From Firmicutes bacterium CAG:555 (lineage in GTDB: Bacteria > Bacillota > Clostridia > Oscillospirales > Oscillospiraceae): 21,291 nucleotides of DNA. This document shows, in pieces, positions 15,362-21,291 of the stretch (the first letter of the stretch is position 1; every line of letters begins with the position of its first letter). Both the position numbers and the translations under genes were made by a program. The notes under the pieces are model-generated. The model was not told the DNA's origin. It did not search any database and saw only the letters and a list, made by a program, of their open reading frames with translations. The stretch is from contig HF986906.1 of NCBI GenBank assembly GCA_000431075.1, forward strand, positions 1 through 21,291, written 5' to 3'.

Positions 15362-16660
15362 ATGGATAAACACGAACTTACTGAACTATTAAACCATGTT
15401 GCCGACGGGAGCGTGAGTCCCGACGATGCGGCGCTTAAGCTTAAAATGCAGCCGTTTCAGGAAATCGGCAACTACGCTAAGGTCGACTGCCACCGTGGCA
15501 TACGCCAAGGCGTGCCCGAGGTGATATACGGTGAGGGCAAGGCCAAGGAGCATATCCTCGGCATTGCAAAGGCGATGCTTAAAAGCAAGCAGCAGACCGT
15601 GCTCATAACACGCCTGACCGAAGAAGCGGCAGAGTATATAAAAGCCGAATTGCCGCTCAACTACAACAGTATGGCACGCATCGGCATAATCGGCGATCTG
15701 CCCGAGCCCGAGCGGCATCACCATCATCACACGAGCGTTGCCGAGATAACGGAGTTTATTGACACCGTGCCGCTTGCCGATGAGGTGAGAGATAATGCAA
15801 AAGCAGTATATACTCTTATCGCAGAGGCAGAAAGCAGGGTTCATGGTCACCCGATAGAAAACATCCATTTTCATGAGGTTGGCTCACTCGATGCACTGGC
15901 TGATGTCCTGAGCGTGTGCGAGCTTATGCACGAGCTTGCGCCCGATAAGGTGCTGGCATCGCCGGTGAATGTCGGCTCGGGATTTGTGAAGTGTACACAC
16001 GGTGTGCTGCCGGTGCCCACCCCGGCAACGGAGCTGATTTTGCGCGGCGTGCCGATTTATTCGGGGGAGATAAAATCCGAGTTGTGCACACCCACGGGTG
16101 CGGCGCTGCTCAAGCATTTTGTCGAGGATTTCGTCCCGCTGCCGGTGCTCCGGGTCGAGTATGTCGCCTACGGTACTGGTAAAAAGAATTTTGAAACTGC
16201 AAATGTGGTGCGTGTACTGCTCGGTGAGACGGAAGGCGAGTGCGAGCAGATAATTGAGCTTGCCTGCAATCTTGACGACATGACCCCCGAGGAGCTCGGT
16301 TTTGCCATGGAGGAGTTGTTCAGGCTCGGTGCGCTTGATGTGTATTTTACGAGTATCGGTATGAAAAAGAGCCGCTCGGGCGTGATGCTCACCTGCATGT
16401 GCCGTGTGCAGCAGCGTGACGAGATGCTGCGCTGCCTATTCAAGCACACGACCACTCTCGGTGTGCGTGAGTATGTGTGCAATAGGTATAGCCTCACCCG
16501 CAGCATCGACACCGTCCAAACCGAATATGGCGCTGTTCGCATAAAAAAAGCCGAAGGCTATGGCATAAAGCGCAGCAAGCCCGAGTATGACGACCTCGCA
16601 AAACTTGCAAGAGAAAATGACACAACGATTGCCGAAATAAGAAAAGCAACCGAATTATAA
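15362..16660 (+). CDS. larC: LarB N-terminus joined to LarC core (nickel-pincer cofactor synthesis chimera)
   Basis: LarB carboxylates nicotinic acid adenine dinucleotide and LarC inserts nickel, both in building the cofactor of lactate racemase-type enzymes. Residues 1-117 (ELTELLNHVADG, VDCHRGIRQGVPEVIYGEGK, LITRLTEEAAEYI, ending GDLPEPE) match the N-terminal part of LarB. From about 118 (RHHHHHTSVAEI, AEAESRVHG, HFHEVGSLDALADV, KCTHGVLPVPTPATELI, CTPTGAALLKHF) to the end (NLDDMTPEELGFAMEELF, TTTLGVRE) it is LarC. Missing are the whole PurE-like catalytic domain of LarB and roughly the first 80 residues of LarC. An in-frame deletion across adjacent larB and larC genes would create exactly this. 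ATG 15362 has GGTGAAG upstream; ATG 15350 has no ribosome binding site. Carboxylation activity is not expected; nickel insertion is doubtful. No larA or larE is in the window. Confidence 0.85.
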   Translation: MDKHELTELLNHVADGSVSPDDAALKLKMQPFQEIGNYAKVDCHRGIRQGVPEVIYGEGKAKEHILGIAKAMLKSKQQTVLITRLTEEAAEYIKAELPLNYNSMARIGIIGDLPEPERHHHHHTSVAEITEFIDTVPLADEVRDNAKAVYTLIAEAESRVHGHPIENIHFHEVGSLDALADVLSVCELMHELAPDKVLASPVNVGSGFVKCTHGVLPVPTPATELILRGVPIYSGEIKSELCTPTGAALLKHFVEDFVPLPVLRVEYVAYGTGKKNFETANVVRVLLGETEGECEQIIELACNLDDMTPEELGFAMEELFRLGALDVYFTSIGMKKSRSGVMLTCMCRVQQRDEMLRCLFKHTTTLGVREYVCNRYSLTRSIDTVQTEYGAVRIKKAEGYGIKRSKPEYDDLAKLARENDTTIAEIRKATEL

Positions 16661-16699
16661 AATCAAAAAGCCAAGTCTTTCGACTTGGCTTTTTGATTT
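16660..16699. terminator. Bidirectional intrinsic terminator between converging genes
   Basis: A perfect 18-bp inverted repeat (16660-16677 and 16682-16699) with a TTTC loop lies between the converging larB/larC chimera and PPDK. The arms carry A and T runs on both sides of a GCCAAGTC core, so it works on both strands. Its first base is the last base of the plus-strand stop codon. Confidence 0.95.
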
Positions 16700-16720
16700 G
16701 CGAACGCTTATTACTTATTA

Positions 16721-18244
16721 TTACTTCTCTGCCCGTTCTTTTATGGCAGCCTGTGCGGCGGCGAGACGGGCGATGGGGACACGGAAGGGGCTGCAGGAGA
16801 CATAGTCGAGGCCGACCTTGTGGCAGAACTCAACGGAGCTGGGGTCACCGCCGTGCTCACCGCAGATGCCCAGGTGCAGGTCGGGACGGGTCTGTCTGCC
16901 GAGCTGGCATGCCATCTTGACGAGCTTGCCTACGCCCTTCTGGTCAAGTCTTGCAAACGGGTCGTTCTCATAGATCTTCTTGTCGTAGTACGCGCCGAGG
17001 AACTTGCCTGCGTCGTCACGGCTGAAGCCGAAGGTCATCTGAGTGAGGTCGTTCGTGCCGAAGGAGAAGAACTCTGCCTCGGTTGCGATCTCGTCGGCGG
17101 TCAGTGCCGCTCTGGGGATCTCGATCATGGTGCCGACAAGGTACTTCATCTCAAGGCCGGAAGCTGCGATGAGAGCATCCGCTTCCTTGACGACGACATC
17201 CTTGACATACTTGAGCTCCTTGACCTCGCCTACCAGCGGGATCATGATCTCGGGAACCATAGTCCACTCGGGGTGTCTCTTCTGAACATTTATTGCCGCA
17301 TTGATGACGGCACGGGTCTGCATTGCTGCGATCTCGGGATAAGTCACGGCCAGACGGCAGCCACGGTGACCCATCATGGGGTTGAACTCATGCAGGGATG
17401 CGATGAGCGCCTTGATCTGTGCGACGGACTTGTTCTGTGCCTTTGCAAGAGCCTCGATGTCGGCCTCCTCGGTGGGAACGAACTCGTGGAGAGGAGGATC
17501 AAGGAAGCGGATGGTTACGGGGTTGCCCTCCATTGCCTCGTAGATGCCCTCAAAGTCTGCCTGCTGCATGGGCTGGAGCTTTGCAAGAGCGGCTACACGC
17601 CCCTCAAGCGTGTCGGCGCAGATCATTTCGCGGAATGCTGCGATACGGTCGGAATCAAAGAACATATGCTCGGTACGGGTAAGGCCGATGCCCTGTGCGC
17701 CGAGCTCACGAGCCTTGCGTGCATCGTGCGGAGTGTCGGCATTGGTGCGTACCTGCAGACGGCGGTACTTGTCGGCCCAAGCCATGATGCGGCCGAACTC
17801 GCCTGCGATGGATGCATCGACGGTTGCGATAACGCCGTCATAGATGTTGCCGGTGGAGCCGTCGAGAGAGATGAAGTCGCCCTCATTATAGGTCTTGCCG
17901 CCGAGGGTGAACTTCTTGTTTGCCTCGTCCATGACGATATCGCCGCAGCCGGAGACGCAGCACTTGCCCATGCCTCTTGCGACAACTGCCGCATGGCTGG
18001 TCATGCCGCCTCTGACGGTGAGGATGCCCTGTGCGGCCTTCATGCCCTCGATATCCTCGGGGGAGGTCTCAAGTCTTACGAGAATGACCTTCTCGCCTCT
18101 GTCGTTCCAAGCCTTTGCGTCCTCGGCGGTGAAAACGACCTTGCCGCAGGCAGCGCCGGGAGATGCGCCGAGGCCCTTGCCCATGGGAGTGGCTGCCTTG
18201 AGTGCGGCAGCGTGGATGGGGTGCCTTGAGTGCGGCAGCGTCAA
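16721..18244 (-). pseudogene. ppdK: Pyruvate, phosphate dikinase, C-terminal part (out of frame with its N-terminal part)
   Basis: PPDK interconverts pyruvate and PEP with ATP and phosphate. This piece holds the phosphohistidine swivel domain, with catalytic His in GGMTSHAAVVARGMGKCCVSG, and the PEP/pyruvate TIM barrel, with LGICGEHGGDP carrying the active-site Cys and EHMFFDSDRI upstream. True PPDK sequence begins at about AAALKAATPMGKG, around 18211; the residues before it come from the inserted DNA. The open frame begins at a TTG without a ribosome binding site. The first ATG (18184, MGKGLG) also has only a weak AAGG 12 bases upstream, so separate translation is unlikely. Removing the 28-bp insertion restores one 878-residue protein, the normal family length. 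It ends 21 bases before the shared terminator. Confidence 0.92.
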
Positions 18245-19385
18245 ACTGCGGGTGGAGCAGGGTATCGAGGTTTCTGGGGTCTATCATGGCAACGGCTTCG
18301 CTCTCGGAGATCATGCCCTCGTCAACGAGGTCGCATGCGATCTTAAGTGCAGCCTGAGCGGTGCGCTTGCCGTTGCGGGTCTGGAGCATGTAGAGCTTGC
18401 CGTTTTCGACGGTGAACTCCATGTCCTGCATATCACGGTAGTGGTTTTCGAGGATCTTGCAGACGGAAGTGAACTGCTCAAATGCCTCGGGGAACTTCTC
18501 TGCCATCTGTGCGATGGGCATCGGGGTACGGACGCCTGCAACGACATCTTCGCCCTGTGCGTTGGTGAGGAACTCGCCCATGAGCTTCTTTTCGCCGGTG
18601 GCGGGGTCACGGGTAAAGGCAACGCCGGTGCCGCAGTCGTCGCCCATGTTGCCGAAGGCCATCATCTGAACATTGACAGCGGTGCCCCAGCTGTAGGGGA
18701 TATCGTTATCACGGCGGTAAACATTTGCACGGGGGTTATCCCAGCTTCTGAAAACGGCCTTGACTGCGCCGATGAGCTGCTGCTTGGGGTCGGTCGGGAA
18801 CTCCTCGCCAACCTTCTGCTTGTACTCTGCCTTGAACTGGCCGGCCAGCTCCTTGAGGTCGTCGGCAGTGAGCTCAACATCCTGAGTTACGCCTCTTTCC
18901 TCTTTCATGCGGTCGATGAGCTGCTCAAAATACTTCTTGCCGACTTCCATGACGACATCGGAATACATCTGGATGAAGCGGCGGTAGCAATCCCATGCCC
19001 AGCGGGGGTTATTGGACTTTGCTGCCATAACATTCACGACTTCCTCGTTAAGACCGAGGTTGAGGATAGTGTCCATCATGCCGGGCATCGATGCACGGGC
19101 ACCGGAGCGGACGGATACGAGCAGGGGATTCTCAAGGTCGCCGAATTTCTTGCCGGTGATCTCCTCCAACTTTTCGATATTGGCCATGATCTCGGCCATG
19201 ATCTCGTCATTTATCTGGCGGCCGTCCTCGTAGTACTGGGTGCAGGCCTCGGTGGTGATGGTGAAGCCCTGGGGTACGGGCAGGCCGATGTTGGTCATTT
19301 CAGCCAGATTTGCGCCCTTGCCGCCGAGCAGCTCACGCATCTTTGCATTGCCCTCTGAAAACTGGTAAACAAACTTCTTGCTCAT
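18069..19385 (-). pseudogene. ppdK: Pyruvate, phosphate dikinase, N-terminal part (frameshifted)
   Basis: This is the ATP-grasp nucleotide-binding half of PPDK. It starts normally (MSKKFVYQFSEG, then GGKGANLAEMTNIGLPVPQGFTITTEAC) and includes RSGARASMPGMMDTILNLGLN, FGNMGDDCGTGVAFTRDPATGE and the LYMLQTRNGKRTAQAALKIA segment. Residues 1-388 are native. At QFDAAALKA the frame shifts because of a 28-bp insertion, and about 50 Arg-rich nonsense residues follow before the stop at 18069. The break falls between the nucleotide-binding and phosphohistidine domains. Unless it is an assembly error, the product lacks the catalytic His and the pyruvate/PEP site. ATG at 19385 follows AAAGGA and AGGA sites. 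The gene has its own predicted promoter and follows pckG. Confidence 0.92.
18194..18241 (-). repeat. 20-bp direct repeat forming the PPDK frameshift
   Basis: The same 20 bases occur at 18194-18213 and 18222-18241, separated by eight bases (GGATGGGG). Deleting one repeat plus the spacer, 28 bases, gives an unbroken PPDK reading frame (LHPQFDAAALKAATPMGKG). It is therefore an imperfect tandem duplication, 28 being one more than a multiple of three. Confidence 0.93.
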
Positions 19386-19468
19386 ATTATCCTATCCTTT
19401 CTGAACGGCATCGGGGTTATCCGACAGCCGGTAGTTTATACAAATAGTTTAACCATTTCTTCATATTT

Positions 19469-19498
19469 AGATTACCATTTCAGCCGCTGTTTTTTCAA
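19469..19498 (-). promoter_or_regulatory. Predicted promoter of PPDK
   Basis: On the minus strand TTGAAA (19498-19493) and TAATCT (19474-19469) are separated by 18 bases, about 85 bases before the start codon. The surrounding 270-base gap is AT-rich. A second possible -10, TATAAA, lies nearer the gene without a good -35. Confidence 0.4.
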
Positions 19499-19566
19499 TG
19501 CATTTTGCATACAAAAACGAGTGAGTTTTGTTGCGAGTTTCACAATCGTTTTGTGTATTTTGCATA
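19498..19566. repeat. Repeated ATTTTGCATA elements upstream of PPDK
   Basis: The 10-base sequence ATTTTGCATA occurs at 19502-19511 and 19557-19566, 55 bases apart, about five helical turns. The first copy overlaps a small palindrome ATGCA-TTT-TGCAT (19498-19510). ACAAAAACGA after the first copy and TCGTTTTGTGT before the second are also roughly complementary. They lie just upstream of the predicted -35, as a regulator binding pair would. Confidence 0.4.
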
Positions 19567-19601
19567 TTTTGCCCTCCATATCTGCGTTTTTGCCGTCAAA
19601 A

Positions 19602-19637
19602 TACCCCCAACGCGGTTATTTCGCCGCATTGGGGGTA
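19602..19637 (-). terminator. Terminator-like hairpin after PEP carboxykinase
   Basis: A 14-bp stem (TACCCCCAACGCGG against CCGCATTGGGGGTA, with one G-T pair) encloses an eight-base loop, 21 bases after the pckG stop. On the minus strand it is followed by a short T run (TTTT). It separates pckG from PPDK, so the two are probably transcribed independently. Confidence 0.8.
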
Positions 19638-19657
19638 AGCAGTTATATTATACGCTT

Positions 19658-21291
19658 TTACTTTTTGAGGCGTTCCTCGAGAGCGTCGATCTCACTTGCA
19701 AGCTCCTTGGGGAGCTTGTCGCCGAACTGAGCGTAGTACTCACGGATGCCCTTGCACTCGTCGAGCCACAGGCCCTTGTCGACCTTGAGAAGATCCTCGA
19801 GAGTTTCTTCCGAAACTCCACTGCCGTCAAGGTTTATATCCTCTGCCTTGGGCTCGTAGCCGAGCTCGGTCTCGACTGCGCCGACCTCGCCGAAGCAGCG
19901 TCCGAGTATCCACTCGACAACACGCAAGTTATCGCCGAAACCCGGCCACTCGAAGTTACCCTCGTCATCGGTGCGGAACCAGTTGACATTGAAGATCTTG
20001 GGGGGATTGCTCAGCTTTTTGCCCATGTCGATCCAGTGCTGCCAGTAGTCGCCCATGTTGTAGCCGCAGAACGGGCGCATTGCCATGGGGTCACGCCTCA
20101 CAACGCCGACCTTGCCGGTAGCCGCTGCGGTGGTCTCGCTTGCCATGATGCTGCCGACAAACACGCCGTGATCCCAGTTTCTTGACTGATAGACCAGCGG
20201 AGCGGTCTTTGCACGGCGGCCGCCGAAGATGATTGCGGAGATTGGAACGCCGGTCTTGCTCTCAAACTCGGGGCTGATGCAGGGGCAATTTATTGCCGGT
20301 GCGGTGAAGCGGGAGTTGGGATGTGCGCCCTTCGAGCCGTCGGTGCAGTCCCACTTCTCGCCCTTCCAGTTTTCTGCATTCTTCGGGGGATTCTTGTCCA
20401 TGCCCTCCCACCAAACGGTGTTATCGTCGAGGTTGCGGACAACATTGGTAAAGATGGTGTTCTTTTTGGTGGCGGCAAGGGCGTTGGGGTTAGACTTTTC
20501 GCTCGTGCCGGGGGCTACGCCGAAGAAGCCGTTTTCGGGGTTTACCGCCCACAGTCTGCCGTCCGGGCCTATGCGCAGCCATGCGATATCATCGCCGACA
20601 GTCCAGCACTTCCAGCCCTTTTCACGGTAAACCTCGGGCGGGATGAGCATTGCAAGATTGGTCTTGCCGCAGGCAGACGGGAATGCGCCGCAGACATAGC
20701 GGACCTCACCCTGCGGGTTCTCAACGCCGAGGATGAGCATATGCTCTGCCATCCAGTCCTCATCACGGCCGAGAGTGGAGGCTATGCGCAGGGCAAAGCA
20801 CTTTTTGCCGAGCAGGACATTGCCGCCGTAGCCGGAGTTGACGGACATGATGGTGTTGTCCTCGGGGAAGTGGACGATGTATCTCTTCTCAGGGTCAAGC
20901 TCGGCCTTGGAGTGCAGGCCCTTGATGTAATCTGCGCTGTCGCCGATAGCATCGAGAACATTCTTGCCGATGCGGGTCATGATAGCCATGGACACGACGA
21001 CATAGATGCTGTCTGTAAGCTCGATGCCGTACTTTGCAAAGTCAGAGCCGACAACGCCCATGGAGTACGGGATGACATACATCGTGCGTCCCTTCATCGA
21101 GCCGTCATATATGCCGTAGAGCTTTTCGTACATCTCCTTGGGATCCATCCAATTATTCGTCGGACCCGCATCCTCCTGTCTGCGGGAGCAGATGAAGGTG
21201 CGACCCTCGACACGGGCGACATCGTTGGGGTCCGAGCGGTGCAGGTAGCAGCCGGGGAGCTTTTCCTCGTTGAGCTTCATAAGCTCACCCG
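19658..21291 (-). CDS. pckG: Phosphoenolpyruvate carboxykinase, GTP type (5' end cut by window edge)
   Basis: This enzyme converts oxaloacetate to PEP using GTP, or the reverse in fermenters that fix CO2. The visible part contains DPNDVARVEGRTFICS, DAGPTNNWM, SGYGGNVLLGKKCFALRIAS, the kinase P-loop with its reactive Cys (FPSACGKTNLAM), the metal site TVGDDIAWL, IIFGGRRAKTAPLVYQS, and FNVNWFR, all typical of the GTP family rather than the ATP family. The frame stays open to the window end: codons before the first Met (at 21280) read GEL, which continues the family sequence. That Met is therefore internal, and about 40-70 N-terminal residues lie outside. It ends in EIDALEERLKK and is followed by a terminator. 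Confidence 0.95.
   Translation of the reverse strand, partial: GELMKLNEEKLPGCYLHRSDPNDVARVEGRTFICSRRQEDAGPTNNWMDPKEMYEKLYGIYDGSMKGRTMYVIPYSMGVVGSDFAKYGIELTDSIYVVVSMAIMTRIGKNVLDAIGDSADYIKGLHSKAELDPEKRYIVHFPEDNTIMSVNSGYGGNVLLGKKCFALRIASTLGRDEDWMAEHMLILGVENPQGEVRYVCGAFPSACGKTNLAMLIPPEVYREKGWKCWTVGDDIAWLRIGPDGRLWAVNPENGFFGVAPGTSEKSNPNALAATKKNTIFTNVVRNLDDNTVWWEGMDKNPPKNAENWKGEKWDCTDGSKGAHPNSRFTAPAINCPCISPEFESKTGVPISAIIFGGRRAKTAPLVYQSRNWDHGVFVGSIMASETTAAATGKVGVVRRDPMAMRPFCGYNMGDYWQHWIDMGKKLSNPPKIFNVNWFRTDDEGNFEWPGFGDNLRVVEWILGRCFGEVGAVETELGYEPKAEDINLDGSGVSEETLEDLLKVDKGLWLDECKGIREYYAQFGDKLPKELASEIDALEERLKK

Noticed and set aside
15715..15730. Run of His residues in the LarB/LarC protein as an artificial His tag
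   Set aside because: Poly-His stretches are natural at this place in LarC proteins, just before the AEAE...HG region.
16820..18229. Long open frame of 469 codons on the plus strand opposite PPDK
   Set aside because: It is antisense to clear PPDK sequence, with a composition that mirrors the codon bias of the real gene. It has no domain, and no ribosome binding site was seen.
17895..19358. Plus-strand open frame of 487 codons opposite PPDK
   Set aside because: It is a shadow of the minus-strand gene; its apparent length comes from GC-rich codons lacking antisense stops.
19658..21280. PEP carboxykinase starting at Met 21280
   Set aside because: The frame remains open to the window edge and the family has more N-terminal sequence, so this Met is internal.

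Overview
The window is about 21.3 kb from what looks like an anaerobic, fairly GC-rich member of the Bacillota, class Clostridia. I infer this from the strong AGGAGG-type ribosome binding sites, a class III (Firmicutes-type) fructose-1,6-bisphosphatase, pyruvate phosphate dikinase (PPDK) next to a PEP carboxykinase, a DUF1667 protein inside a two-flavoprotein GlpA/GlpB-like operon, and nickel-pincer cofactor genes. The genus cannot be read from the sequence. Nearly all genes are on the minus strand; only the LarB/LarC-type gene is on the plus strand. I saw no mobile element, CRISPR array, rRNA or tRNA, and no gap above 300 bases lacks a gene.

Layout. (1) 1-5175, minus: F1Fo ATP synthase operon in the order atpI-like, atpB (a), atpE (c), atpF (b), one giant gene, atpG (gamma), atpD (beta, cut by the window edge). 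The giant gene encodes 745 residues that join a second b-type stalk helix, only the C-terminal domain of delta, and a complete alpha subunit. There is no separate atpH or atpA. (2) 5405-12100, minus: a tightly overlapping five-gene operon: GlpA-like FAD dehydrogenase with an N-terminal extension and a C-terminal Cys cluster, GlpB-like NAD(P)/FAD oxidoreductase, DUF1667 Cys-cluster protein, FGGY carbohydrate/polyol kinase, and an alkyl-DHAP-synthase-like FAD oxidase. It has a good promoter, several palindromes in its leader and a terminator. (3) 12280-15137, minus: a short Thr/Pro/Ser-rich lipoprotein, class III FBPase and a TspO/MBR membrane protein. (4) 15362-16660, plus: a chimera whose first ~117 residues are LarB N-terminus and whose remainder is LarC without its own N-terminus. 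(5) 16721-21291, minus: PPDK, split by a 28-bp insertion, then GTP-type PEP carboxykinase, cut by the window edge.

Functionally, PEP carboxykinase, PPDK and FBPase form the PEP-pyruvate-gluconeogenesis node. The five-gene operon probably phosphorylates and oxidises glycerol or a related polyol to a ketose phosphate and may act on ether- or alkyl-linked glycerol.

Three coding regions carry short structural lesions: a 27-bp in-frame tandem duplication in the FAD oxidase, a 28-bp frameshifting insertion built on a 20-bp direct repeat in PPDK, and the LarB/LarC junction. These could be real mutations or assembly errors and need read-level checking. The most biologically novel feature is the b-delta-alpha fusion, because alpha is present three times per F1 whereas delta is normally present once.
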